Made by a program: the position numbers and the translations under genes. Below are positions 33,498-42,366 of a DNA stretch of 64,000 nt, in pieces; positions within the stretch are counted from its first letter, which is position 1; every line of letters starts with the position of its first letter. The notes beneath the pieces were generated by a model. It did no database searches, was not told the origin of the DNA, and saw only the letters and a list, made by a program, of their open reading frames with translations. The DNA is from Adhaeribacter aquaticus DSM 16391 (lineage in GTDB: Bacteria; Bacteroidota; Bacteroidia; Cytophagales; Hymenobacteraceae): the NCBI RefSeq assembly GCF_000473365.1, contig NZ_KI421517.1:3676634-3740633 (forward strand), written 5' to 3'.

Positions 33498-34580
33498 ATG
33501 AATTTAACAGGAAAAAAAGGCTTTATAACTTTAATAACAAGCATTGTATTTTTAGTTTTAGCCTGCGATGGAAACGATAAGCCTGATCCAACTCCTGATA
33601 ATGGATTTGACAAAACGGCCATGCTAACCAACTACGCTGATAACCTTATTATTCCGGGTTATACTAATTTACAAGGGCAACTACAAACTTTGGAGACTGC
33701 CGTTAATGCTTTTTTAAATGCTCCTACAACGGCTAACCAACAAACCTTAAAGCCTATATTCAAAGAGGCTTACCTACAGTTTCAACGCGTTTCTGTGTAC
33801 CAAGTAGGTCCAGCTGAAACAGTTCTTTTAAGCAACTTCTTAAATACCTTCCCGGCTAATACCACTGCCATTGAAAATAATATCAATAGCGGGACTTACA
33901 ATTTTGCCCAAACCTCCGTCCTGGATCAGCAAGGTTTCCCGGCTCTGGATTATTTGCTGTTTTCGCCTAATGCAATTCAGCGTTTAACTGAAGCAACTAA
34001 TAACAACCGGAAAAAATACATTCAAGATGTAATTAACCGGAGTAAATCCTTAGTTAATACTGTAGCTACGGAGTGGAACTCTAATTATAGAACCCAGTTT
34101 GTGACTAATACCCGTACCGATGTGGGTAGCCCTATTGGATATTTGGTTAACCAATTTGCCTTTGAATTAGATCAGCTTAAAGGTCCGCGCATTGGTTGGC
34201 CTTTTGGTAAAATGTCAGGAGGTACCGTGTTTGCCGATAAAAGTGAAGGATATTATGCTGGTATTTCAGGAGCCCTGGCGGTTGAGAATTTAAACAGTTT
34301 AAAAAAAGCATATACAGGAAATAACAGCGGCAAAGGAATTTCAGATTATTTAGTTGCCTTGAAAAAGGACCAGTTAAATTCTGATGTCATAAAGCAATTT
34401 GATACTGCCATTGATCAATTAAAAGCTATACCGGATCCAATGTCTAATGCTTTTACCAACAACAAAGAGTTAGTAGATGCAGCTTATCGGCAAATTCAAA
34501 CTTTGTTAACTTATGTTAAAACGGATGTGGCCTCAGCTACCGGTGTTCGCATAACTTACCAGGACAGTGACGGTGACTAA
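33498..34580 (+). CDS. Imelysin-family (peptidase M75-like) lipoprotein lacking GxHxxE
   Basis: 360-residue lipoprotein (FLVLACDGN, Cys23) of the imelysin/insulin-cleaving-membrane-protease family, now regarded as iron-regulated and linked to iron uptake rather than proteolysis. The fold landmarks are present, such as FQRVSVYQVGPAE near residue 95 and IGWPFGK near residue 234. The conserved GxHxxE motif reads Gly146-Phe-Pro148-Ala-Leu-Asp151, so both the histidine and the glutamate are replaced. Metal binding at that site is therefore doubtful. It overlaps the HTTM gene by 14 bases. Confidence 0.85.
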   Translation: MNLTGKKGFITLITSIVFLVLACDGNDKPDPTPDNGFDKTAMLTNYADNLIIPGYTNLQGQLQTLETAVNAFLNAPTTANQQTLKPIFKEAYLQFQRVSVYQVGPAETVLLSNFLNTFPANTTAIENNINSGTYNFAQTSVLDQQGFPALDYLLFSPNAIQRLTEATNNNRKKYIQDVINRSKSLVNTVATEWNSNYRTQFVTNTRTDVGSPIGYLVNQFAFELDQLKGPRIGWPFGKMSGGTVFADKSEGYYAGISGALAVENLNSLKKAYTGNNSGKGISDYLVALKKDQLNSDVIKQFDTAIDQLKAIPDPMSNAFTNNKELVDAAYRQIQTLLTYVKTDVASATGVRITYQDSDGD

Positions 34581-35961
34581 CAGTAACAGGAGAGAGAACG
34601 GGCTGCCGGGCTGGTGGGACTGGTTACAAAGGCCAATCCACATTGCGCCCCTCATTACCTTCCGGATTTTATTTGGAGGGATGATGTTAGCAAGCATAAT
34701 CCGGTTCTGGCTTAATGGCTGGATTACGGAATTATACGTAGAGCCTTCTTTCTATTTTACTTATCTGGGTTTTGAATGGGTGCATCCCTTAGGTTATACC
34801 GGGATGCATTTGTTGTTTACAATAATGGCCATTTCTTCCCTGCTTATTTTGCTGGGGTTATTTTACCGGCCTGCTGCTGTTCTGTTTTTTCTTACGTTTA
34901 CCTACGTAGAGCTTATTGATAGCACCAATTATTTAAATCACTATTATTTTGTTAGCCTGATTAGTTTTTTGCTGATATGGTTACCGGCCAACCGGTATTG
35001 GGCATTGGATGTAGTTTTCTTTCCGCGAATAAGGAGAGAGCAAGTTCCACTTTGGACTGTTGGCCTTATCCGGTTACAGCTGGGAATGGTTTATTTTTTT
35101 GCCGGAATTGCCAAACTGCACCCAGACTGGCTTTTGAATGCCATGCCTTTGAGAATCTGGTTACCTGCCAAAACCCATTTACCCTTAATTGGTCCTTTTT
35201 TATATGAACCTTGGGTAGCGTATTTTTTTAGTTGGTTTGGGGCTATATACGATTTAGGAATTGCCTTTTTCCTGATAAACCGAAAAACAAGGCCAGTAGC
35301 TTACTTTTTTGTGTTAGCTTTCCATTTAGCCACGGCGGTGTTCTTCCCCGGTATAGGCATGTTTCCTTACATCATGATTGTTTCCAGCTTTATTTTCTTT
35401 AGCTCAAATTTTCATGCCGGCATATTTAAAAGTTTAGAGCCAATCTTTTCCCCATTTATAACGGAAGCAAATTTTAAAGTTTACTCCCTAAGGCCAATAA
35501 CCCAAAAGTTTTTCTTAACGGTTTTTAGCCTTTACTTTATTTTACAGGTTATTATTCCTTTCCGTTATTTGCTATACCCTGGCCATTTGTTTTGGAACGA
35601 AGAAGGTTTCCGGTTTTCCTGGCGGGTAATGCTCATGGAGAAATCTGGAATTGCTTACTTCTATATTAAGGAGCCAGCTACCGGAAAAACCTATGAAATA
35701 AATAACCGGGAATTTCTTACCCCTTTACAGGAAAAAATGATGAGTACCCAACCGGATATGATGATTAGGTATGCGCACCACCTGGCGGCTGTTTATGCCG
35801 GGCGGGGCCTAAAAGAACCTGCTGTTTATGCAGAGAGTTATGTGTCCTTAAATGGCGAGCGTTCGCGGTTGTACTTAGATTCTACCGTCAACTTAGCTAA
35901 ACAAGTAGTAGGGTGGAAACACTATACGTGGGTGTTGCCTTATATAAAAACTGAACAGTAG
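34567..35961 (+). CDS. HTTM-domain membrane protein (vitamin K-dependent gamma-carboxylase-like)
   Basis: 464-residue protein with several transmembrane helices (about residues 28-310) and a soluble C-terminal part. It aligns with the membrane domain of vitamin K-dependent gamma-glutamyl carboxylase. YFFAGIAKLHPDWL contains Lys183, in the place of the catalytic Lys218 of the human enzyme, and NYLNHYYFVSLISF contains His125, in the place of His160. The start is a GTG (34567 or 34573) inside the imelysin gene; the next in-frame ATG lies in a helix, so a GTG start coupled to imelysin translation is preferred. Function in the iron-type operon is unknown. Confidence 0.8.
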   Translation: MTVTNSNRRENGLPGWWDWLQRPIHIAPLITFRILFGGMMLASIIRFWLNGWITELYVEPSFYFTYLGFEWVHPLGYTGMHLLFTIMAISSLLILLGLFYRPAAVLFFLTFTYVELIDSTNYLNHYYFVSLISFLLIWLPANRYWALDVVFFPRIRREQVPLWTVGLIRLQLGMVYFFAGIAKLHPDWLLNAMPLRIWLPAKTHLPLIGPFLYEPWVAYFFSWFGAIYDLGIAFFLINRKTRPVAYFFVLAFHLATAVFFPGIGMFPYIMIVSSFIFFSSNFHAGIFKSLEPIFSPFITEANFKVYSLRPITQKFFLTVFSLYFILQVIIPFRYLLYPGHLFWNEEGFRFSWRVMLMEKSGIAYFYIKEPATGKTYEINNREFLTPLQEKMMSTQPDMMIRYAHHLAAVYAGRGLKEPAVYAESYVSLNGERSRLYLDSTVNLAKQVVGWKHYTWVLPYIKTEQ

Positions 35962-35966
35962 TTTAC

Positions 35967-38354
35967 ATGAAGTATTTTGCCTTTGTTTTTTTATTTTTTA
36001 TTGCCTTAATAAGCCAAGCCCAACAGCTGCGAGTAAATGGCACCATTCTTTTAGAGGGCGTTCCCACGGAAGGAGCCTCCATTACTTTACAGCCGCGTAA
36101 TCTTAAAACCAACAGCCAGGGGAATGGTTATTTTCAGTTTACTGCTTTAAAAAGTGGAAGCTACATTATTTCTGTAACTTATATAGGTGCCCAAGAATAC
36201 CGGCAGCGGGTAAACCTGGAGAACCAGGATCAGGAGCTCACTATTAACTTGACTTCGGCTAATGCGCAGTTAAGGGAAGTAACTATTACGGATGTAAATA
36301 AACAAGTAGCTGGTAGTTTACGACAGGTAGAAGGCATGGCTATTTATGCCGGCAAAAAAACTGAAGTAATTAATATGGGCAACATTAATGCGAATTTGGC
36401 TACCAATAATTCGAGGCAGGTGTATAGCCGGATTGCCGGGTTAAATATTTGGGAATACGATGGCGGGGGACTGCAGTTAGGAATAGGGGGGCGAGGACTA
36501 AACCCTAGTCGGGTTTCTAATTTTAATACGCGCCAAAATGGCTACGATATCAGTGCCGATGCCTTGGGATACCCGGAAAGTTATTATACTCCACCTACCG
36601 AAGCCGTTGAAAAAATTGAGATTGTACGGGGCGCAGCTAGTTTACAATATGGTACCCAATTTGGCGGACTTATCAACTTCCAGTTAAAAAAAGGCCCGGT
36701 TAATAAACCGTTTAGTTTGGTTAGCCGGCAAACTACTGGTTCATTTGGTTTTTTAAATTCTTTTAACAGTGTAGGAGGTACGGTTAAAAAGTTAAATTAT
36801 TACGCTTACTACCAATATAAAAAAGGCGACAGCTGGCGGCCTAATAGCCACTTCGATCAAAATGCAGCTTATGTGCACCTGGATTATGACTTTACCAATA
36901 AGCTTAAAATTACCGGAGAATATACCTATATGCACTACCTGGCCCAGCAGCCCGGAGGTTTAACCGATGCTGATTTTGCAGCTGACCCGGCACAATCGGT
37001 AAGGGAGCGGAATTGGTTCCGGGTGAACTGGAATTTAGCTAGCGTATCTTTAGATTACCGTTTCAGTGACCGGACCAAGCTTAATTGGCGGAGTTATAAC
37101 TTACAGGCTAGTCGCGAAGCCTTAGGTATTTTAAATTATATAAATCGGCCCGATCCTGGAGGGCCCCGTGATTTATTATCGGATAACTACGACAATTATG
37201 GATCTGAAATACGTTTGCTACACCGTTATGATTTAATAAAAAAGTTGCCTAGTACTTTTCTGACTGGAGTACGGGTTTATAAAGGATTAACGCTCCGCAA
37301 CCAGGGAGATGCCGATGCCGGTAAGGGGCCTCAGTTTAAATTTTTATCGGAAGAACCAAGCCGTTCCAGCTATAGTTTTCCGGGAAATAACATAGCGGGT
37401 TTTGTAGAAAACATTTTTCAACTTTCAGATAAATGGAGTGTAACACCAGGAGCCCGGGTCGAATACATATCCACGAGAGCTAATGGTTATTTTTTCCAGC
37501 CAATGCGGTTTGTACCCGATGTTAAGGTAAATGAAAATAAAGAGAATAACCGTTCTTTCGCTTTATTTGGCATCGGTACTTCTTACGATCTGGCCAAAAG
37601 TGTAGAGTTGTATGCTAATATTTCGCAAAATTATCGTTCTATCAATTTTAATGATTTAAGAGTAGTAAATGCCAATGCCCGGGTAGATTCATTATTAAAG
37701 GATGAAACGGGTTATACGGCTGATGGCGGTTTAAGAGGAAAAATGAATGATTGGCTTTTCTACGACTTAAGCGTTTTTTATTTAAGGTATAATGACCGGA
37801 TTGGCTCCATTTTTACTAAAGATAAAGACAACATGGTGTATAGGTTGCGTACCAACGTAGCCGACAGCCGGAACATTGGTTTTGAAAGTTTGGTGGAGGC
37901 TGACTTATTGAAAGCTATCACCCATGGCAATAGCCGTTATAAGCTGTCGGTTTATACCAATTTTGCGGTAATTGATGCTCGTTATATCAAAACAAAAGAA
38001 ACGGCCATAAAAGATAAATTAGTGGAATTTGTGCCACCGGTTCTTTTCCGGAGTGGCGTTTCGTATGGTAATAATCGGTTTAATCTTACCTATCAATATT
38101 CCTATGTGGCCAAGCAATACTCCGATGCTACCAACGCCGAATTTACCCCAACGGCCGTAGACGGGGCCGTACCTGCTTATCAGGTAATGGACTTTAGTGC
38201 CAGTTACCAGTGGAAGTGGTTTACCTTATATGGCAGTATAAATAACCTGGCTAATGCCAAGTATTTTACCCGCAGAGCCGATGGCTACCCAGGACCCGGT
38301 ATAATACCTTCTGACCCTAGAGGCTATTATTTAACTCTGCAATTTAAATTATAA
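35967..38354 (+). CDS. TonB-dependent receptor, probably for iron or haem
   Basis: 795-residue outer-membrane receptor. Signal peptide (about 1-19), carboxypeptidase-regulatory-like domain (about 22-105), plug (about 125-240, with IEIVRGAASLQYGTQFGGLINF), then the barrel, ending ...YYLTLQFKL with a terminal aromatic/aliphatic pattern. It looks more like siderophore/ferric-citrate (FecA-type) receptors than SusC: no SusC length and no SusD partner. It starts 5 bases after the HTTM stop, as the last gene of the operon. The ligand is inferred from context. Confidence 0.85.
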   Translation: MKYFAFVFLFFIALISQAQQLRVNGTILLEGVPTEGASITLQPRNLKTNSQGNGYFQFTALKSGSYIISVTYIGAQEYRQRVNLENQDQELTINLTSANAQLREVTITDVNKQVAGSLRQVEGMAIYAGKKTEVINMGNINANLATNNSRQVYSRIAGLNIWEYDGGGLQLGIGGRGLNPSRVSNFNTRQNGYDISADALGYPESYYTPPTEAVEKIEIVRGAASLQYGTQFGGLINFQLKKGPVNKPFSLVSRQTTGSFGFLNSFNSVGGTVKKLNYYAYYQYKKGDSWRPNSHFDQNAAYVHLDYDFTNKLKITGEYTYMHYLAQQPGGLTDADFAADPAQSVRERNWFRVNWNLASVSLDYRFSDRTKLNWRSYNLQASREALGILNYINRPDPGGPRDLLSDNYDNYGSEIRLLHRYDLIKKLPSTFLTGVRVYKGLTLRNQGDADAGKGPQFKFLSEEPSRSSYSFPGNNIAGFVENIFQLSDKWSVTPGARVEYISTRANGYFFQPMRFVPDVKVNENKENNRSFALFGIGTSYDLAKSVELYANISQNYRSINFNDLRVVNANARVDSLLKDETGYTADGGLRGKMNDWLFYDLSVFYLRYNDRIGSIFTKDKDNMVYRLRTNVADSRNIGFESLVEADLLKAITHGNSRYKLSVYTNFAVIDARYIKTKETAIKDKLVEFVPPVLFRSGVSYGNNRFNLTYQYSYVAKQYSDATNAEFTPTAVDGAVPAYQVMDFSASYQWKWFTLYGSINNLANAKYFTRRADGYPGPGIIPSDPRGYYLTLQFKL

Positions 38355-38530
38355 CGTGCTGAATGTAATCTTAAAATTAGACAAAATTGGCAGTTGGTAA
38401 AGATTATTTAAATAAATGCAATATTCTGACTTTCATATATTAAGAAGATTTTTTATATTTAAAATTCATGAAAAAAATATAAACCAATATCTTAACAATT
38501 CGTTAATACAACCTCATAAAACAGGCTGAT

Positions 38531-38728
38531 ATGAAAATTCAAACAGATCAAGATTATGAGTATGCATTGAAAAGGATTAACACCATTTACGATGCAGATC
38601 CAAAAACCCCTGAAGCGAACGAATACAAGGAATTAGTAAATGATGTACGGGAGTACGAAGTAGAAAATATGCTGATTCCCGACTATCTAGATTATGAAAA
38701 AGCCCGGCGATCCGAGCTTTGGTCGTAA
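38531..38728 (+). CDS. Solo HigA-type antitoxin N-terminal domain
   Basis: 65-residue acidic protein: MKIQTDQDYEYALKRINTI, DADPKTPEANEYKELVNDVREYE. This is the N-terminal domain seen in HigA-type (COG5499) antitoxins, usually followed by a helix-turn-helix domain of about 60-70 residues. Here the DNA-binding domain is absent and the stop is followed by a terminator, not by a toxin gene. No HigB-like gene lies nearby. It may be a degenerate antitoxin or a standalone adaptor. Confidence 0.65.
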   Translation: MKIQTDQDYEYALKRINTIYDADPKTPEANEYKELVNDVREYEVENMLIPDYLDYEKARRSELWS

Positions 38729-38746
38729 CTAAAGAAAATATTAAAG

Positions 38747-38770
38747 AGCAGCTTACGGGCTGCTTTTTTA
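38747..38770 (+). terminator. Terminator after the HigA-like gene
   Basis: AGCAGC (38747-38752) and GCTGCT (38759-38764) around a 6-base loop, followed by TTTTTT. A standard intrinsic terminator, 19 bases after the stop. Confidence 0.8.
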
Positions 38771-38904
38771 TTGTCTGTACTTTTTCCTTTTAACTAATTT
38801 TATTTTCCAAATATTTAAAAGGTCCCATTGTCTCAAACCTTTAATTGTATGTGATTAATAATTGGGGTTAATATCATTTTAAACTTACCTCGGCATTTTG
38901 TAAC

Positions 38905-38920
38905 TTGAACTTTCGTTCAA
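38905..38920. promoter_or_regulatory. Inverted repeat upstream of the DUF4861-GH88 operon
   Basis: TTGAAC (38905-38910) and GTTCAA (38915-38920) are exact reverse complements separated by TTTC, 27 bases before the DUF4861 start. It overlaps a weak -7-like TAACTTGA at 38901. A regulator-binding site is plausible; no candidate protein is nearby. Confidence 0.4.
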
Positions 38921-38946
38921 TTTATAAATTAGTGGTTTAGCCTTTC

Positions 38947-40164
38947 ATGAAATACTTTACGAAAAAGAGAGCTTTTAAAGCAGGTAGTAGTTTATTACTG
39001 GCTTTTTGTTTAAGTTCTTTTCAATATGCAGGTTTATCCAGAACCATTGCTGTCAAAAACAAATTAAACCTCGACCGGCAGGCTGAGACCATTAGTATAC
39101 CGGTAAGCGTGGTAAAGGGGCTGGTAGCTAAGTTTGAAGCAGATAATCTTTTCATTAAAAATGCCGCCACCAACAAAATTTTGGTAAGCCAGACCATTGA
39201 TAATAATCTCGATGGTGTCATGGATGAAATTATTTTCCAGACTTCGATAAAGGCTAACCAGGAACAAAGGTTTATCATTAGCGGTGCACCTAATGGTGCC
39301 AGCCAGCGTCCTAAAAGCGAACTAACCACTTATTCTCGTTTTGTGCCGGAACGAACCGATGATTATACCTGGGAAAATGACCGGGTTGCCTTTCGAACCT
39401 ACGGACCGGTAGCCCAGCAATTAACTGAATCGGGCAAACCCGGAGGAACCTTAACCAGTGGGATGGATGCCTGGCTGAAACGGGTGAGCTATCCTATTAT
39501 AAATAAATGGTACCGCAATAATCAGGAACAGAATGGAGCTTATCACAAAGATACCGGTGAGGGATACGATCCGTACCATGTTGGTTTAAGTCGCGGTATT
39601 GGTGGGATTGGTGTCTGGGAAAATGACTCTTTATATGTATCTAAAAACTTTACAGGTTATAAAACTATTGCGGTAGGACCTATTCGGACAGTTTTTGAAC
39701 TTTCCTATGCTCCCTGGAGTGCCAATGGACGCACTATACAGGAAAAAAAACGGATTAGTTTAGACTTAGGAAGTAACCTTACTCGTTTTGAAGAAGAATT
39801 AATAAGCAGTAAGCCTTTACCTAATTGTACCATTGGAATTACCCTGCACGACCAGAAAGGAGAAGTGAAAGTTGATTCCAAATCGGGCTGGTTCCGGTAC
39901 TGGGAACCCATGGATGACTCCTATTTAGGTACTGCCATTGTTATAAATCCGGCCCTGGTAAAAAGTTTTAAAGACCACCGTAGCAAAGCCAAAGAACAAA
40001 GTCATTTGCTCGTAATGAGTAATGTTAAAAATAAAAAAGTAGTGTATTACGCCGGGTTTGCCTGGGTTAAAAGTGCCCAGTTTAAGACCAAAGAAGAATG
40101 GGACCAATATTTAGCTAATTTTGCTAAAAGAATTGTGTCGCCTTTAGAAATTAAAATAATCTGA
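38947..40164 (+). CDS. DUF4861 exported protein
   Basis: 405-residue protein with an N-terminal export signal (about 1-30) and the DUF4861 pattern: repeated beta-strand blocks such as TSIKANQEQRFIISGAPNG, YTWENDRVAFRTYGPVAQ (about 139-156), and GEGYDPYHVGLSRGIGGIGVWEND. Members are common in polysaccharide-utilisation loci beside unsaturated-glycuronyl hydrolases, as here. A carbohydrate-active role is likely, but the activity is not established as far as I know. The GH88 gene begins 35 bases downstream, so the pair is one operon. Confidence 0.8.
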   Translation: MKYFTKKRAFKAGSSLLLAFCLSSFQYAGLSRTIAVKNKLNLDRQAETISIPVSVVKGLVAKFEADNLFIKNAATNKILVSQTIDNNLDGVMDEIIFQTSIKANQEQRFIISGAPNGASQRPKSELTTYSRFVPERTDDYTWENDRVAFRTYGPVAQQLTESGKPGGTLTSGMDAWLKRVSYPIINKWYRNNQEQNGAYHKDTGEGYDPYHVGLSRGIGGIGVWENDSLYVSKNFTGYKTIAVGPIRTVFELSYAPWSANGRTIQEKKRISLDLGSNLTRFEEELISSKPLPNCTIGITLHDQKGEVKVDSKSGWFRYWEPMDDSYLGTAIVINPALVKSFKDHRSKAKEQSHLLVMSNVKNKKVVYYAGFAWVKSAQFKTKEEWDQYLANFAKRIVSPLEIKII

Positions 40165-40199
40165 TTTATTAAAATAAATTTCCATCACTTACCTATAAT

Positions 40200-41411
40200 A
40201 TGAATAGAAGAAGCTTTTTAGCAACTACACTTTTGGTTTGTTCAGTACTGGCAGGAGGCGTTCAGGCTCAAACCAAACCAGCCTTTAAACCTAAAGCAGA
40301 CTTAGTCCAAACTTTTAATAAAAATTATAAAGATGCCGCCGCCCAATACAAAGTCCTGATGAAAGGTATCTCCGGCGACGAATTTCCCCGCTCTTACGAT
40401 GCTAAAACCAATAAGCTTGTAACCAGCGGCTCTGACTGGTGGTGTAGTGGTTTTTACCCGGGCACGTTGCTTTACCTGTTTGAAAAAACCAAAGACCAGT
40501 CGCTTTATAACGAAGCGCTCCGGATAATGAAGCCATTGGCCAAAGAACAATATAACAAAGGTACCCATGATTTAGGGTTTATGATGTTCTGCAGTTTTGG
40601 TAATGCCAACAGAATTGCTCCTAAACCAGAGTACAAAGAAATAATGCTGAACAGTGCCCGCTCTTTAGCTACCCGCTTTTCGCCTACTACCGGTACCATT
40701 CGTTCCTGGGATTCAGAAAAGCAGGATTTTATTGTTATTATTGATAACATGATGAACCTGGAATTATTATTCTGGGCTTCTAAAGTATCCGGCGATCCTA
40801 CCTTCCGGGATATTGCGCTTACCCATGCCAATACCACCATGAAAAACCATTTCCGTCCGGATTATAGCTCTTACCACGTAATCAACTACAATCCTGAAAC
40901 CGGAGCAGTAAAGGAAAAGAAAACCGCTCAGGGCTATGCCGATGAATCGGCCTGGGCGCGTGGGCAAGCCTGGGGGTTATACGGGTATGTAGTTATGTAC
41001 CGCGAAACCAAAGATGCCAAGTATTTAGAGCAGGCTAATAATATTGCAGGCTTTTACCTGAACCACCCGAATTTGCCAAAAGATAAAGTTCCTTACTGGG
41101 ATTTTAATGCCCCTAATATTCCTAAGTCGTTACGCGATGCTTCCGCTGCTTCTATTACCGCCTCAGCATTAATAGAATTAAGTGGATACGTAGATAAAAC
41201 AACGGGAGCAAAATATATAGCTGATGCCGAGACGATGTTACGTACTTTGTCGATGCCGAAGTATAAGGCCTCTTTAGGGACAAATGGAGGTTTTATTCTG
41301 AAACATGGAGTGGGGCATTTCCCAAAACAATCTGAAATAGATGTGCCGCTTACCTACGGTGACTATTATTTTGTGGAAGCCATGAAACGCTATCAGGAAC
41401 TAGGTAAATAA
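40200..41411 (+). CDS. Unsaturated glucuronyl hydrolase, GH88
   Basis: Removes a 4,5-unsaturated uronic acid from oligosaccharides made by polysaccharide lyases. The 403-residue product has a signal peptide (about 1-23) and an alpha6/alpha6 barrel. The two functional aspartates are at Asp124 (GTHDLGFMMF) and Asp182 (VIIDNMMNLELLFWAS), equivalent to Asp88 and Asp149 of the Bacillus enzyme. DESAWARGQAWGLYGYV around residue 245 is another family signature. No lyase gene lies nearby. Paired with DUF4861 and closed by a strong terminator. Confidence 0.92.
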   Translation: MNRRSFLATTLLVCSVLAGGVQAQTKPAFKPKADLVQTFNKNYKDAAAQYKVLMKGISGDEFPRSYDAKTNKLVTSGSDWWCSGFYPGTLLYLFEKTKDQSLYNEALRIMKPLAKEQYNKGTHDLGFMMFCSFGNANRIAPKPEYKEIMLNSARSLATRFSPTTGTIRSWDSEKQDFIVIIDNMMNLELLFWASKVSGDPTFRDIALTHANTTMKNHFRPDYSSYHVINYNPETGAVKEKKTAQGYADESAWARGQAWGLYGYVVMYRETKDAKYLEQANNIAGFYLNHPNLPKDKVPYWDFNAPNIPKSLRDASAASITASALIELSGYVDKTTGAKYIADAETMLRTLSMPKYKASLGTNGGFILKHGVGHFPKQSEIDVPLTYGDYYFVEAMKRYQELGK

Positions 41412-41430
41412 AATGTAAACTGAATAAGTG

Positions 41431-41477
41431 AAAAAAACAAAAGAGGCACCAGGTTATGGTGCCTCTTTTGTTTTTTT
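41431..41477 (+). terminator. Strong terminator after the GH88 gene
   Basis: Twenty-base arms (41431-41450 and 41458-41477) pair perfectly. The core is AGAGGCACC/GGTGCCTCT with A-run/T-run outer parts and a 7-base loop. It ends the DUF4861-GH88 operon. Confidence 0.9.
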
Positions 41478-41696
41478 ATGTATTAGAGTGAAGAATCAGG
41501 AGGCTAAATTTAATAGGTTGTAATACCTGTTTCTGGTTAGTTATCTTTTTTATACCATTTCAGTATACTTCCAGAGATGCAGGTTTAAAACCGCAAATGG
41601 AATAGCAGGAGAACTTTGTTAAGATTCATTCCTGGTAAAACCGTTGGTTAAGATAGAGGCATCTTTAAATTTTGTTCTAAACACTAATATAAAATT

Positions 41697-42266
41697 ATGA
41701 AACCAATTCCTTTTGGACTTACCCTTTTTGCTGCTGTGGTTACTTTTTTGGGTTGTACTACTTCGCCACCTAACGTAACCAAGAGCAGCCATTATAATAA
41801 CGATAATCTGAAACTAAATTTAACTTTTCCGGGGGAATATGTATATGACATGGAAAAGGATGATTTAACCGGCTTTACCCGGCGAACTTATAACCGTTAC
41901 GCTAAAAAAATGGATATAAAGCCAGCCGATAAAGTATTATTCTATGCCCGTAGTGTAGATAAACCGGACCGGACCCCTTACGAAGCCGTGGGTAGTTTAT
42001 ATTCTTCTATAGATACTGAAAAAATCAAAAATCAGGGTTTTGTAGACCGCCAGACAGAAGGTTTGCCTTTTCTGCAAAAAAGATCAGTTAGCCGGGGCCG
42101 GAAAATAGCTGTGTCGGAATACGTTGTTAAACTTGACAATGGGTATCTTTATTTATTTTCTTATGCTCCCATCCGGCATTTAATGCGCAACGAAGAAGAC
42201 GTTATTATTGCCCAGGATAGTTTGAACCGGAAATTCGGCGGCGTAATTGCTGCATTAAAAAAGTAG
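41697..42266 (+). CDS. Lipoprotein of unknown function
   Basis: 189-residue predicted lipoprotein (VVTFLGC, Cys20). The mature part contains LNLTFPGEYVYDMEKDDLTG and KVLFYARSVDKPDRTPYEAVG. I do not recognise the family. It resembles the many single-copy lipoproteins of Cytophagales that follow a similar layout of two beta-rich halves and a basic C-terminal end. It stands alone and is followed by a strong terminator. Confidence 0.7.
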   Translation: MKPIPFGLTLFAAVVTFLGCTTSPPNVTKSSHYNNDNLKLNLTFPGEYVYDMEKDDLTGFTRRTYNRYAKKMDIKPADKVLFYARSVDKPDRTPYEAVGSLYSSIDTEKIKNQGFVDRQTEGLPFLQKRSVSRGRKIAVSEYVVKLDNGYLYLFSYAPIRHLMRNEEDVIIAQDSLNRKFGGVIAALKK

Positions 42267-42295
42267 GTAGAAAGTAATTACCTTTTCCTCAACAG

Positions 42296-42331
42296 CAATA
42301 AAGCACAAAGTTTATTCTTTGTGCTTTATTG
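42296..42331 (+). terminator. Strong terminator after the lipoprotein gene
   Basis: Fifteen-base arms (42296-42310 and 42317-42331; CAATAAAGCACAAAG and its exact complement) around a 6-base loop, then GTTTT. It lies 30 bases after the stop. Confidence 0.85.
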
Positions 42332-42366
42332 TTTTATAATTTACCGTTCTAAATAAAGAACAATTT

